Of a DNA stretch of 64,000 nucleotides, positions 1 through 11,542 are shown in pieces; the first letter of the stretch is position 1, and each line of letters opens with the position of its first letter. The position numbers were made by a program, and so were the translations under genes. Origin of the DNA: Tetracentron sinense (taxonomy: Eukaryota; Streptophyta; Magnoliopsida; Trochodendrales; Trochodendraceae); contig CM026557.1 of assembly GCA_015143295.1 (NCBI GenBank), positions 36,589,965 to 36,653,964 on the forward strand. The letters are read 5' to 3'. The notes under the pieces are model-generated. The model made no database searches. It was given only the letters and a program-made list of their open reading frames with translations, and was not told the DNA's origin.

Positions 1-267
1 TAGTTTTCAATTTCTTGCATTCAATGAATAAGATTTGAGGCCTAGAATCAATTTCTTCTTTTTCATTTTTAAAATTTTATTTTTTTTCAACAATTTATCA
101 TTTTCACTTTGCAAAAAGTCATTTTCACTTTGAAGAGAAGAGTTTTCGTTTTTGAGCATTTTTTTCTTAGAAGTCATTTTTCGAAATTCACCATAAAGTT
201 TATCAAATGCTTTTCTCTTAATTCTTCAAAAGAAGGAGATTCATCAAGTGTGAAATTTACCTCATCC

Positions 268-1300
268 TCATGTGTCATGTCTCATGAGGCATGGATTGAC
301 CATTTCCTCATCACTTGAGCTCACATCCGATCCACTTTCATCGAAGTCATCCCAAGTAGCTTTCATTGTCCTCTTCTTGCATATTTGACTTTTCTTGAGT
401 AGATGATACTCCGGTTTGATATGTCCGGGATTTTTGCAGTTGTAACACACTTTCTGTTCTTCTTTGTTTGATTTGTTCTTGATGTACTCCTTGGGAAATT
501 CTTTCTTGAATGCTCTTTTCTTGAGGTTCTTCTTATGTTTCAAGAATTTTTTGAACTTTCTTGTCATTTTCTCAATCTCATCTTCTTCTTCATTTACTTC
601 CTCATCACTTTCACTCATTTGTGAGGATTTCAAGGCATGTCCCCTCTTTGGTGTAGGCTCTTCATCTTTTTGTTCCTTTATGATGCTTCATGTGTCATTA
701 ATGATCGAAGTAACTCATCTATGAGTAGATTTGTGAGATCTTTACCTTCTTGGATGACCGTCACTTTTGGAGTCATTTCCTTTGGTAGAGATCGGAGAAT
801 CTTTCTTAAATTTTTTGCATTAGAGTAGATCTTACCATGAGATTTCAACTCATTAATAATATTAATGAATTTATTAAACATAAATAAAATATGTTCATTT
901 TGTTCCATTTTAAATAATTCATATATATGAACTAACATGCTAATTTTTTATTCTTTAACTTGGTTGGTTCTCTCATAGATAATTTGGAGTTTATCACAAA
1001 TTTCCTTGATGGATTTACATATCGAAATCCTATTGAATTCTTGTGGACTTAATACACAATATAGGTTGCTAATAGCTTAGGACATTAAGTTGCACAAGCC
1101 TTGTATCGGCTTCCATCCATTCATCCTAATTCTTTAGTACTTGAATATCATTGACAATTTTAGCGGGATGTGGGGACCATTTACAATGATTTATCAACAT
1201 TTATAGTCCAAAGCTTGAATGAAATACATCATCCGAACTTTCTAATAATTATAATTTTCACCATTGAATAAGGGATGTCTAGTAGTTGATTGGCCTATTC
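268..1300 (-). pseudogene. copia gag (UBN2-type) pseudogene with zinc knuckle
   Basis: Gag forms the virus-like particle that packages retrotransposon RNA in the cytoplasm. Reading the minus strand from about 1300, the conserved start LFNGENYNY and WK-like contact residues are visible, then a helical gag core (about 938-678), then a lysine-rich stretch and a zinc knuckle CYNCKNPGHIKPEY at about 460-415. The last zinc ligand is Y instead of C. A serine/acidic tail follows. Several stops and frameshifts lie between 1300 and 940 and near 650, so no full-length product is possible. The order PBS then gag, with nothing else between, is normal for copia. It resembles SIRE/Tork-type gags; the exact lineage is not certain without RT. 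Confidence 0.8.
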
Positions 1301-1384
1301 TAAGGCTAGATGCATATATATTATCTATTTTTGTCAAATTAGAATTTTTCTCTAAGATAGTTAAATCTTTTAAAAGCAGAGACC

Positions 1385-1396
1385 CTTATGATACCA
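1385..1396 (-). promoter_or_regulatory. Primer binding site (initiator Met-tRNA type)
   Basis: The minus strand reads TGGTATCATAAG, two bases inside the LTR end. The first eight bases match the TGGTATCAGAGC site used by plant copia elements; the rest has drifted. Confidence 0.65.
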
Positions 1397-1398
1397 CT

Positions 1399-2730
1399 TG
1401 TTGCCCAAGGATTCGACCCTAGAGAGGGGTAAATAGGGTCTATGACAATTTAAATTTTATCCGATTCACTTAAGCGGAATTTCAATTTTACTAATTAAAA
1501 GAGAATGAAAATATGCAATTTTACAAAATCAGTCAAAAGCAATAAAGTCTTTAGGGAGAGAGAATGCAAACACAAGATATTTTTCACGAGATTCAGCAAT
1601 CCTGCCTACGTCCCCGCCTCAAGTTATATCCGCTAGAAGATTCACCATGATTTTCACTCAATCGCCAATCTTCTTACGGGTGAAGATCAAACCTTTACAA
1701 AGCAAGAGAATCCCCTCTCTTGATTCAGTCTACTTTATGGGTAGAGACCAAACCTTTACAAAACTCCATCCTTTAAGGACAAGAATCAACCGATTCTTGA
1801 TTTTCACACACACTTGTTGAGAAGTGTTTTATAATCACAATTTGCTCATTCACATAAGTTGGATGATTACTTTAATGCTCTCTAATAATCTCTCAAAGAA
1901 TAGGAGTTGAATAGCTCAATTTCAGACTCTTTTGGGTTTCTAGGTTTTCTACTCAGAGGATTTATCAATGGAAGATATAGTGAGAAATAAAGTGATTAGA
2001 TTGATTGAAGTTCTTCTTTTAGTTCATAAATCATCTCTATTTATAGCCCAAGAGATTTTATGATCGTTGGAGAAACATTGAGAACAAAACTAGCAATTAT
2101 AGAGTTTTTAGCTTCCTGCAAGAATTTGCCGACAAGTATGGGTTGACTCTTTGAATTCATCGACGAGATGAATGCCAGAACAGAAATAGTAGCCTCTGCG
2201 ACTGAATTCGTCGACGAGTCTTCAATGTCTCCATGAATTCGTCGACGAGTTCTCTGTTATTTTACAGAAATCTCAACTTTACATTTGTCTAAATGATGTG
2301 AATGATTTGTAAGATCTTTTGGCTCATCTTTATCATGTTTTTTTATCTTTCTAAATGATGTCACAAGGTCTTAGAATATTAATCAATTTAGTCTTTAGGC
2401 TCCTATGGTCATTCTAGGCTTACACTCTCTCACTAAAATATAAAACAATAAACCTTCCTTGAGAGTCTTTATTCTTCATGACTTGATCTTGAGTCATCTT
2501 CTTGGATTTCATTTTTAAGCTTCATTTTCATGACTTGGACTTGGTTATTGATCTTCAATTTGCTTCAATATGATCCAACTTGACTTGATGTTGAATTTTC
2601 TTCAAGTATGGTGTCATTTTCATGTTTTTTTATTGAATGACTTGCTAATACTCTTTATATACTGAATTATATTTAAACTCAATAAAAGCATTAATAACAC
2701 AAATAACATTACATTATTGTGTTATCATCA
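1399..2730 (-). repeat. 5' LTR of the copia element
   Basis: On the plus strand the block opens TGTTGCCCAAGG and closes near GTTATCATCA, giving TG...CA ends over about 1.33 kb. On the minus strand a TATA box (CTATAAATAG, 2037-2046) marks the promoter. Three copies of TGAATTCRTCGACGAG lie 105-215 bp upstream of it. The PBS directly abuts the 1399 end. The outer (2730) boundary is less sure because the partner LTR is outside the window. Confidence 0.75.
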
Positions 2731-3300
2731 AAATTAATGATATTACCTTAGGTTGAAAACCTAAAGGCTAACAACATGTTAATGCTATGTTGTGTTATGC
2801 ATGTCCATGTTGATGATCCATTTCAAATTACTTTCTTTATCTTATTTTACTTTCAATTTTTTCATTTTCCTTTCTACTGGGATGCATGTCTAGAGATTAT
2901 GATTAGATATAACACAAAGTAGTCATGCTACAAGAAATCACATTTAACAAACCTTAAGATTTTTTTTAGAGTGTCGTATTATTTCAAAAAGAGCAAAGTT
3001 AGTTGTGGTATTTGATTATTTTAGGATGAGTAAATATTTAAGACTTTTGGTAAGAATCGAAACTCTGGCTTCTATTTACTTTTCGAATTAACTGAAATTC
3101 ATAGGTTCTCAAAATCTAGAAAAATTAAATATTTTAAAAAAAATTTGGCTCTCTTAAGTTTGTCGTAGATTATTCACTTAGTTTAATAAATTGTTTGCAT
3201 ATATCTCTTCTCTATGCTTTTTCATGTTTGAATTATAAAATGATTGAGTATAATTTATAAAGTTCTTTAATATTTTTTTTAAAATTTTCAGGTCTTTCTT
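2731..3300. other. AT-rich intergenic DNA, nothing recognised
   Basis: No open frame, terminal repeat or RNA gene is evident. Confidence 0.5.
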
Positions 3301-3303
3301 CAT

Positions 3304-3745
3304 CATGTGCATCGAATGAGATATTTGCTAATATTAAGTAATAGATGTTGGGCGAGATTAACAGGGGTGGATGGAAATTAACGTAAATCAGTTGAGAAGA
3401 TTAACGGGGCGGGTGGTAATTAATGCGAGTGTGGAGGTAAATGATAGGAGAGGGAGTGCTTTAATTAGGGGAGATTAATGAGGGTGGGAGTTAGGGGAGA
3501 TTAATGGGGTGCATGGGTGGTGGGTAATTAACGTGGGTGGGGATATAGAGAGATTAATGGGATGAGAGATAATTAATGTTGGTAGATAGAGAGACCAATT
3601 AGAGAGAGAGATTGAATTAATGCCTTAATAAAGAGAGACTTAAGAGGAGAGAGAATAAGTGACACATGATACTAACATGAGGCTCACCTAGAAGCTCGTG
3701 AGGGGTGCCACGTGGATACCATTTGGTATATAGTAATAGTATAGA
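3304..3745 (-). mobile_element. Possible degraded Helitron with internal GGGAGATTAATG repeats
   Basis: At the right end the minus strand starts TCTATACTATTACTATATACC after an A, a Helitron-like 5' terminus. At the left end CATGTGCATCGAATGAG resembles the subterminal hairpin of the Helitrons at 17.7-19.9 kb, but no clear CTAG end was found. Inside, 3350-3600 holds irregular copies of GAGATTAATGGGGTG-like units. Assignment is tentative. Confidence 0.3.
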
Positions 3746-3973
3746 TAGAAAATTAGGCTACAATCTTGATTAGTTGTTAGTGTCTATCATGTATAAGTGG
3801 ATTAGAGAGCATAGCATTTAAAGTTGAGTCAAATAGTAGACATATCAACACTCACACTAAAATTCATGCGAATAGATCGTAGACCACCTACATGAAAAAT
3901 TGACACATTGCCAACACTGGTACTAGCAGCCATGTGTCCCATGAGTTATATATAAACAACAACCGTCCATTGG

Positions 3974-4006
<33 letters not shown>

Positions 4007-4269
4007 TATTTATATGGAAAAAGTTAACCTTCCCCAAGACTAATGAATTTGATAACCTTCATTAAGTCTTTTTTACATGTTTATTCAATATCATTTTATG
4101 AAATAGATAGTTTGGTATTTTTAAAAGAATAATAACTCATAAATGAAGGAGACAATAAATATAAAAAAAGTTAAATTATACTTTTCTCTTTTATATTTAA
4201 TAATTAGTCTTTTATGAAAAAATTAAAGTACTCTTAACTTTAATTTGTTCCATAATTAATATAATATTA
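3746..4269. repeat. AT-rich spacer with a (TA)n(CA)n microsatellite near 3968-4005
   Basis: Consecutive TA then CA dinucleotides are plainly visible. No gene is seen in the surrounding 500 bp. Confidence 0.8.
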
Positions 4270-4556
4270 TCTTTACTATTATAATGGGAGAGGGAGGCGT
4301 AGCCTGATTTTTTCAAAATTTCTAAAATACCCTTATATAAAACAAAACTTTGATTCAATGTTTTACTTTAATTGTTTTACTGTAATTCCCAAACTACCCT
4401 TTATCTATTTAAATAATAGAATCACAGCCAATTGTGATTGAACTTGGGGAGAGTTCAATCGCACCCGTGGGTTAATACGCGTCACTTTTAACTCCTATTA
4501 ACTGAGGTTAACTCCTTCCCCTCGCTCTGATGTACATCGCACGTGCCACCCGCTAG
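4270..4556 (+). mobile_element. Small non-autonomous Helitron (287 bp)
   Basis: The element begins TCTTTACTATTATAATGGGAG right after an A and ends GCACGTGCCACCCGCTAG right before a T. These are Helitron hallmarks: 5' TC, 3' CTAG, insertion between A and T, no target duplication. It has no coding capacity and would depend on RepHel from elsewhere. The ends match in style the two larger Helitrons at 17.7-19.9 kb. Confidence 0.75.
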
Positions 4557-4715
4557 TATATATAAAGAGAGTGCGATAATCCTCTCCTCAGGTGAGGAGC
4601 AAGCTATTGCTCCCCAGTCCACTCCTCACTCTCACAAAGCCCTTTAACGGCATGTCCTTGAATTATAGTAATTAAAAAGTTTTAACCCATGTAGTTAGTT
4701 TCCTTTTTCTAAAAA

Positions 4716-5335
4716 AAACTTAGGTTAGGTGTTTTAACCTTATGAAATAGTGAAATTTAACCACAATTAAACGGAGTTACAAATGAAAGATGTGGCGAGA
4801 AAAGGAAGGACGAGATGACTTCCTTCGCTCCACCAGCTAGAGTTGATTATTATATATATACATACATATATATATATACATACATATATATATAAGAGAG
4901 AAAGAATTCTACCTCCTCAGCCTATGGCACGAGGAGGACATCGTCTTGACTCCCTTTTCCTTGCCATGTGTCACTTTTTTAATTATCTTTAAACGTGGTT
5001 AAGATTCATTCACCCTAAGATTCACACAAAAACTAAGGTTAGGTATTTTAACCTTATGAGTTAGTGAAATTTAACCACAATTAAACGGAGTTACAAATGA
5101 AACATGTGGCGAGAAAAGGAAGGACGAGATGACTTCCTTGGCTCCACCAACTAGAGTTGATTATTTTATTTATATATATATATATATATATAAATAAAAG
5201 AGAGAAAGAATTCTACCTCCTCAGCCGGTGACACCAGGAGTACATCGGCTTGACTCCCTTTTCCTTGCCATGTGTCACTCTTTTTAACTATCTTTGAACA
5301 TATGGTAAAGATTCATTCACCCCTAAAATGCACAC
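4716..5335. repeat. Two-copy tandem duplication, period about 314 bp
   Basis: AGGTTAGGTRTTTTAACC starts at 4722 and again at 5036. The copies stay aligned through TTAAACGGAGTTACAAATGA, a (TA)n tract of different length (4849-4893 and 5166-5194) and TTGACTCCCTTTTCCTTGCC. Internal motifs (CCATGTGTCAC, GTGGTTAAGATTCA) recur inside the Helitrons at 17.7-19.9 kb and at 20.1 kb, so the unit belongs to a dispersed family. Confidence 0.85.
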
Positions 5336-5520
5336 GTCTACCTTTAGTTTGTAGAATTTTTTTTACCAAAGTTTATGACAATTGAAAGGAGGTTTGTGAG
5401 AGCGAGGAGCTCCTCGCCGTGGATGTGAACCATTTATCTTTTCTTTATTCATGCCTTCAAATTTGTTTTAGCAAGAAAACAATAAAATATAACAATTTTT
5501 CTAAGGGCCAATCAAATTTT

Positions 5521-5522
5521 AA

Positions 5523-5551
<29 letters not shown>
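5521..5551. repeat. (TA)n microsatellite
   Basis: A run of alternating TA, about 28 bp. Confidence 0.9.
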
Positions 5552-5554
<3 letters not shown>

Positions 5555-5607
5555 CGTGTGGCGCATCTAAAAGGGGCAGAATCTATTAGGATCCTTATCC
5601 ACAAATC

Positions 5608-6020
5608 GTGAGACAAATAACATTATCTTCAAGCTTTTTCCATATCCAAAAGAAATTAGGTTACCTGAGGCGACATAGGAAGTCACTTGTTCCTAATACC
5701 ATCATTTTCAAAGAAGATGACAACCTGAATGGAACAGGACTCAGCATCACAGCGTTCACATACAAGATCACCCGTTTCCCATACCATTACTCACATGAGT
5801 CCCTTCCCTTAAACAACTTCACTTCACTTCACTTCACTTCAAATGACTTTTCTGACAGAGAAGAAGAACATGAAAGAAAGCAAAACCAAACACCCACGAA
5901 AAGCTAGTAATTAAACCACTACTTTTACGACCTACATGACCACTCAACAGAAACACAGACACAAACAGCAACAGAAGTTACGGAACCACCGATCGAGATG
6001 TCGCTACATCGACCGGATCA
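5608..6020 (-). other. Probable 3' untranslated region of the 84-aa gene, with an (ACTTC)n run
   Basis: This sequence lies directly downstream of the stop at 6021 and contains five consecutive CTTCA units (about 5815-5840). A 99-codon plus-strand frame here has no recognisable product and is probably chance. The transcript end is not defined: I found no clear AATAAA close by. Confidence 0.3.
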
Positions 6021-6275
6021 TCAGCGCCCAACCGATTCATCAGCCGACGGCTTCTTCCCAGATGGTGCAATCTTTGAAACACATGCAGTTTGATCTTTGG
6101 AAGGTGGATTAGCCAGTTTCACAGTAACTCCAACACTAGCACCAGCAACTCCAGCAGGACCATGACTGGGAAGACCCAAACCGGTTAGACCGGCCTGAGA
6201 CGCCGTCGAGGGTTCCTCCACGGCATTGAATCCCGGCGGCAGCGACTGCGAGGCTTGACGTCGGTGACGAGACAT
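6021..6275 (-). CDS. Small hydrophilic, probably disordered protein of unknown function (84 aa)
   Basis: This is an intact single-exon frame from ATG at 6275 to a stop at 6021. The ATG has A at -3. The protein starts MSRHRRQASQSLPPGF, is rich in S, P, G, A and K, has no aromatic core, no signal peptide and no membrane segment, so it is likely soluble and disordered. I do not recognise the family. The upstream sequence supports a real gene: a TATA box about 63 bp before the ATG, a G-box/ABRE (CCACGTGTC on the minus strand) about 150 bp upstream and an ACGCGTG coupling-like element about 200 bp upstream. That combination is typical of ABA- or seed-induced genes, so a LEA-like stress protein is a reasonable guess, not a finding. 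Long transposon-free flanks also suggest a host gene. Confidence 0.6.
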   Translation of the reverse strand: MSRHRRQASQSLPPGFNAVEEPSTASQAGLTGLGLPSHGPAGVAGASVGVTVKLANPPSKDQTACVSKIAPSGKKPSADESVGR

Positions 6276-6337
6276 GATTTGTGCTAGTGTTTTAGAGAGA
6301 GATGATTGTAGGTAAGAAAATATGCAAAAGATGATAT

Positions 6338-6346
6338 GTATATATG
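6338..6346 (-). promoter_or_regulatory. TATA box of the 84-aa gene
   Basis: The minus strand reads CCATATATACA here. Transcription would start roughly 30 bp downstream, leaving a leader of about 35-40 nt with a CTCTCTCTAAAACACTAG-like sequence before the ATG. Confidence 0.55.
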
Positions 6347-6423
6347 GAACTATTAGGTGAGGGTTGAGGCTTAATTTGAACGCAATAAAGCGTGATTGGA
6401 AGAGGAGACAAAGATCTTGATGA

Positions 6424-6429
6424 CACGTG
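6424..6429 (-). promoter_or_regulatory. G-box / ABRE core CACGTG
   Basis: The minus strand context CCACGTGTCATC matches the ACGTG-containing ABA response element bound by bZIP factors. It lies about 150 bp upstream of the ATG at 6275. Confidence 0.45.
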
Positions 6430-6472
6430 GTGAGCTATGAGCCTCATGTTTGTGATCTCGTGGATAGACGGT

Positions 6473-6479
6473 CACGCGT
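6473..6479 (-). promoter_or_regulatory. CE3-like coupling element ACGCGTG
   Basis: The minus strand reads TACGCGTGACC. CE3 (ACGCGTGTC) is known to work with an ABRE in ABA-induced promoters; here it lies about 50 bp further upstream of the ABRE. Match is to the core only. Confidence 0.35.
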
Positions 6480-7500
6480 ACGGAACCGTCCCTTCTTTTG
6501 GGAGCATGATTCAATATGGTCTGTCGCGATGCAGCGTACAGTCAGGACGAGTAAATTACACGTTATTTTGAACTACCTCCTTCCCGAGCTCTCCATCATA
6601 AAAAAGTTGGCAGATCTTTTTGTTTGTGTCTTCAATAAAGATTGTGAAAATTGAATCTTTCATTTATCTCTTATTTTTGTGCAAAATAATATAACTATAA
6701 GTTACTCAGTAATTTTTTTATTTTTTATATTTGGATAAGAGGTTATAACACCTAACACACATCCAAAAAGGCTTGATTAACGGAGGGTCGATCGCCCTTA
6801 TATATATACCCCCCATATATCCCTTACGAAGTTAATTCTTGTCGATGTGGAAGTAAGGAGGGATAGTAATAATACCCAGCTGCAAACACGGATAATAATA
6901 ACAGTTTAAATATCAAGCAAAGGTGAGCTCCTTTCATACACTATATGGGGGGTAAAAATATAATTATCAATAATTACATTTTTACCCGTGTAGTGTAAAA
7001 AGGGAGCTCCGCATGATGCAAAGCTCCCCATGAAAATTAATCTCTAATGATAAATGCTTTAGTTGAAGTCTTTCATAAGGGATAGTTGAAGTCTCTTATC
7101 GTGTAAATAAAAATGGATATATTTGTGATTCAACATAGCTTAAATTTATTCTGTTCTAACCATACAAGCTATCAAAGTTCGGCAGGAGACGACTGAATCT
7201 AATTAATCTCCTTTATTCTATAAGATGCCTAAAACAGTATTTGAAAAAAAAAAATATCTTGCCAAAGTTCAGTTAACTTTGACTGTTCTTACGGAGACTT
7301 CTGAACCCAAACTAGGGTTATTTAAACCCGATTCTCCAAGAGAGTCAAAACACTCCATTTCAATTCAATTGCTTGTTTTTGGATATAAGTTATCCTTGTC
7401 TCTTCTTAGGCTTACATGCAGTCTAATCAAATATCAACTTAGCATGTTTGGTGGTAATTAGTCTTCAACCTTCATGACTGTACTATATTATTGACTTAGG
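6480..7500. other. Intergenic DNA, nothing recognised
   Basis: Short open frames at 6427-6654 and 7225-7461 have no recognisable product and the first overlaps the promoter of the minus-strand gene. Confidence 0.5.
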
Positions 7501-7502
7501 AA

Positions 7503-7627
7503 GGAGGTTCCGGTTCCATTCCCGAGAGGGTGAGAGTAAGTTACACTCTCTACCTGCCTTTAACTTAGAACAGATACTGACTTGAACCAGGGTTGCGGCC
7601 TAACCATGTGTCTCATACCAAAAAAAA
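7503..7627 (+). mobile_element. Possible SINE remnant
   Basis: A GGTTCCATTCC sequence (near 7513) resembles a pol III B box, and an A8 tract (7620-7627) could be a tail. A box is not convincing and no target duplication was found. The block AACCAGGGTTGCGGCCTAAC recurs in altered form at 21480-21500. Confidence 0.25.
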
Positions 7628-7639
7628 CTCCTTGTTCTA

Positions 7640-8168
7640 GATTGTTTGGATACACTCAAAACAACTATTTTATCTTATGCCTAAATTGTTTGGTGACAGT
7701 TGAACTAGTTCCTCTTTGTAGACTATTTAGCTACAATTTGTTTTTATAAGAGTAACCATAGTCCTCTCTAGATTGAGTGTATCCCTATCCCACTTTAATT
7801 CAATTTAGACTGTTCAGTAACAAATTGTTTCTATTCCACATATTAGGACTATTATGATTCCAATTTGGCTACAAAGATATTGTACTCGATTAAGGGTCTA
7901 TCATTAGGATTTACCATGCCGAGTGGCATTTGTATCACAAGTTCTTATTATAAGCTCATGATATTTCTATCTAGCTTATCTTCTAGTCTCGCATATACTG
8001 TGATAACTAGCTTGGTATTTACTGGGGCATTTGCCAATAGGACCACATCTGTCTAGTACACTATTATTGCACTTATTAAGTACCACCTCTCTCATTCGTA
8101 CCGTACCCCAAGGCATGTTAAGATAAGATAGAATTATTCATCCTTATTTTGTCTTTTTTCACAGTATA
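7640..8168. other. Intergenic DNA, nothing recognised
   Basis: No coding, terminal or repeat structure was noticed. Confidence 0.45.
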
Positions 8169-8173
8169 GTTAG

Positions 8174-9920
8174 TGTTGGATTAATTTCATAAATCCCTAC
8201 ACAAGTTGGATAAATAAATAATTGAATAATAAATATATATGAATATATATATAACTGAATCCCACAAGTTGAGAGGCGCTCGAAAGAGAGTTTTTCTTGA
8301 AGATAGTCGAAGCCGATACAATTCAACTCGGATTCATCCAATCAATCCCTACGAGTTTACACGACTCGGTGGATTGTGGTGAACGAAACCTCTTTTAGAG
8401 TATGTCCGAATAATTACTAAAATCTTACAATAGATTAATTGAGTTTATGAAAAAATTCATTTCAATAAAATAATTAATCTAAAACATTGGAACATGATTT
8501 TTAGTCTAAAAATCATTTTAGAAATTAATCCAATTAATTAAACACTTTGTTTAGTTAAAAAAATAATTTAATTGAAAAAACAATTAAATCATAAGTTAAA
8601 TACATTTATTTAACTTAACAAAACCGATTAAATCATTCACCTGTTTTAAACCAGAGTCTAAGCCAACCATACAGTTTCTGCCATAATTTTGGTAGTATAA
8701 CGGTATATGGACTCAAATAGTCCAATTGGCTGAGTCTGTTAGAACCATCTCAATTTGATCAGTCAAGTTGGTTTAGTCCGTAGACCAACCGATTAAACTA
8801 TCTGTTGGAGGGGTCCATTAGGACAACATTAGGTGGTTTGATTTAGTCATCTCATGTCGATCTGTCAAATTAGTTCAGTTTGAAGACTAACCGGTTAGAC
8901 TGATCTGTTCGAATGGGTCAATCTTATAGACTACCAAAGAGGCTAACCCTTTCGGGCTTGCCACCATGATTGGGCTACATGTAGTACCAATCTGTGATTA
9001 ACTATTTCTGAAATCACACACTGCTCTGTTCAATTAGATCTAGTCCAATCAGAATAACGAACGGGCCTATGGTTCAACCTTCTTTGATAGACTAGAAATG
9101 GAGGTGTTCTTCTCCTTTGGACTGGTTCTGGGCTCTGTCTGTAATATGGTAGAGTTTCTAGGCTCTCTATTTCGTCTGGTGGGTTTGAGCGTTCTTGACC
9201 CCTCCTTATATAGAGCCTCAAGTGGTATGACACATTTTCGTTGGGTTATAACCACTCGAATTACCCACGATCCAGATTCATTGAATCTAACCGCTAACCA
9301 ATGGGTTGCATGGATAACTCAGGTCCACCAACCCACATGGGTCGGCCAAACTCACCCAGATCCGTGTGGGTCACACCCACACAACCCGCCATGTGTCTCT
9401 CAAGGAGAACACAATCTCGGTTCATCTAACCGATGGCTCCGATATAATCAGACAAAAGAAGCGACCAATCGCGACTAGCGACGATCCGCATGTGCAAAGT
9501 ACAAAGTGCAAAGTGTGCCTCATAGCACCCAAAGCCCATTGCACGCTCATTGCACGAGCGCAACTCGCGCGTCGAAGATATATATGGTCTAAAGACTAGG
9601 AAAATAAGAGTCTCCTACACTTTAAGGAGTCTCCTAGACCACAAGATTACATTCTAGTAGAGTTTTAAAACACTTATAAAGAAGGAAACTTTCTTCTATT
9701 TTTACAATGTGAGACTATGTTTTCAAAGAGAAAGCACACAAGTGACATGAACTTGTCTCACAAGGAGATCAAGCTTAAGTCACCCCAAATACAAAACCAA
9801 GTATTTGAAGATTTAAATAGAGATCTATTTGAAATAAAATCAAATAGTTTTAGGGACTAAAACATAATATTAAATACTAAAAGAACCTATTTTTAAATCA
9901 AATTAAAATTAGATTCAACA
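8174..9920 (-). repeat. Solo LTR, copy 1 (inverted partner at 21.5-23.3 kb)
   Basis: The block runs TGTTGGATTAATT...AATTAGATTCAACA on the plus strand, about 1.75 kb. Flanks GTTAG and ATTAG form a 5-bp target duplication with one mismatch. It aligns over its whole length, in reverse orientation, with 21501-23276. A TATA box (GGCTCTATATAAGG on the minus strand, near 9205) shows the LTR is transcribed leftward. No PBS, polypurine tract or coding sequence flanks it, so it is a solo LTR left by recombination. Confidence 0.75.
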
Positions 9921-11340
9921 ATTAGTGGGTTAGTATTTGCTCTAGCAAAATATGGGAAAATCACAACGCCCACCTGCACGGGACTAGAGCCTAGAACATC
10001 CCTCCTAATGAGTAGTGGGGTTACTAATGATTTTACTTAAAAAAAACTTTTCGTCACACTAGGCAAGGTTTTGCGTCCTTAAGCCTGTCATGTTTAGCTA
10101 AGCTTAGCCACACTACTACCTAGCCTACGTAAGCATATGTTGGAATCACGGGATATTGGGACCTAAGTACAGCCCTATATATTTTGGAAATCTTATTGAT
10201 TTAGATGATTCACTCAAAAGCTCTCTATCATTAAAGGACTAATGATTCCCAATCTTAGTTGGTTTGTCCCTTATTCGTCACGGGAGACATGAACCTAGTC
10301 TATCGATTTATATATGTCAACCAAAACAGGCGGGTCTAACCATAGTCCATTTATGAATTCCCATATAGTTGTAAATTTTGTCACAACTGATCTGATAGTC
10401 GTTCGCCTAAAACATTTGCTTGTTCCACTCATGCCATTATATCAATTTAGTTTCAGTCCATAGAGGAGATACAGTACCTTACTGACTTTTGCCCTTGTTC
10501 GTCAAAAGCCGCTTTCTTCCGGATTCTTCAGCTTGATCCAGTTAGATCTCCTATAAGGTTTCCATCAAGAAGTCAATATTAACCCTCATTTGATGAATTC
10601 TTAAATTCTTAATCTGTTAGGCTATCAACAAGGTTGATGGGGAGGATGCCTTCTTCTAGAGAACGGGTCTTCAAACGACCACTGAATCATAAATTTATGT
10701 TATTCATCCCTGATGAGCGACAACTACCACTATTCTTAAAATTTTACTTAGTGGGGACACAAGTTGAGAAACTTGTTTTGTCCTTTTTTTAATAAGTTGA
10801 ATACAAATTTTTAGTGATCTTAATTTTGTGGTGGATCTCTGCTTTACTAAATAGAGCTTAGTGATCTTCTACTTGATGCTTTGCTTGCATTGTTGTTCAT
10901 GAAAATTTGATTACTTTCTTGCTAGTTTTATAATCATTTCTGATTATCCCTAGTTAGCCCAGTCCATGATTGCACTTATGTATTGTAAAGGAAAATTTAT
11001 GGGTTTATGGTATCAGTCATGAGCAACATGGTTCAGGTCTTGTACATTCATTTGCAGGTATGCGTCATCCGTACTCTTATTGTATGGCATGCTCTTCGAA
11101 GGAGTTGATGTTCCACTTGGAATCGTCCAATGTACAGCTCGGGTTCGTCCTTGGTTCAACTCGGGTTTGTCCTCATAAGGTGGCCCGTCATCAGACTTGT
11201 CAAGACATTCTGATAGGCAAGTTAGCATATAGGCATATGAGTTAGAGTATAGAGATACTTACCATGTAACCGTTGATCAGTTGACAGAAGGTAGTCAGAT
11301 GTTAGAGGTCTTTCTAGTCGGGAATAACTGGTAGATGGTC
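9921..11340. other. Unassigned repeat-like DNA
   Basis: Open frames are short and overlap on both strands (10970-11245), typical of noncoding DNA. No termini or domains were found. Confidence 0.45.
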
Positions 11341-11344
11341 AGGG

Positions 11345-11460
11345 CAGGTCGAGCAGGACCACAGGACGAAGATCGAGCATGACCACAGAGCAAAGGTCGA
11401 GCATGACCACAAGGCGAAGGTCAAGCATGCCTATAGGGAAAAGATCGAACATGACCTGTC
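11345..11460 (+). repeat. Minisatellite of GAGCATGACCACARRGCRAAGGTC-like units
   Basis: About five degenerate copies of a roughly 25-bp unit are seen, with GTCGAGCAGGACCACAGG, GAGCATGACCACAGAGC and GAGCATGACCACAAGGC as readable members. Confidence 0.7.
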
Positions 11461-11542
11461 CGGACAAACTATGCAAGTATACAGGTGAAAGCATTGTGCA
11501 TGTGTACAGGTCAAGTACATCTTGTGAGTGTCAGTTCAAGAG

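Larger units (their letters stand above)
1..2730 (-). mobile_element. Ty1/copia LTR retrotransposon, 5' portion (LTR + PBS + gag), continues off the left edge
   Basis: Read on the minus strand, a long LTR (2730 to 1399) is followed by a sequence beginning TGGTATCA, matching the initiator-Met tRNA primer binding site of copia elements, and then by a gag frame with a CCHC zinc knuckle. The order LTR-PBS-gag gives the orientation. Protease, integrase and RT would lie left of position 1. The gag carries stops and frameshifts, so this copy is dead. Confidence 0.85.

Noticed and set aside
5608..5907. 99-codon plus-strand frame as a gene
   Set aside because: It lies in the probable 3' UTR of the minus-strand 84-aa gene, has a five-copy CTTCA run and no recognisable product.
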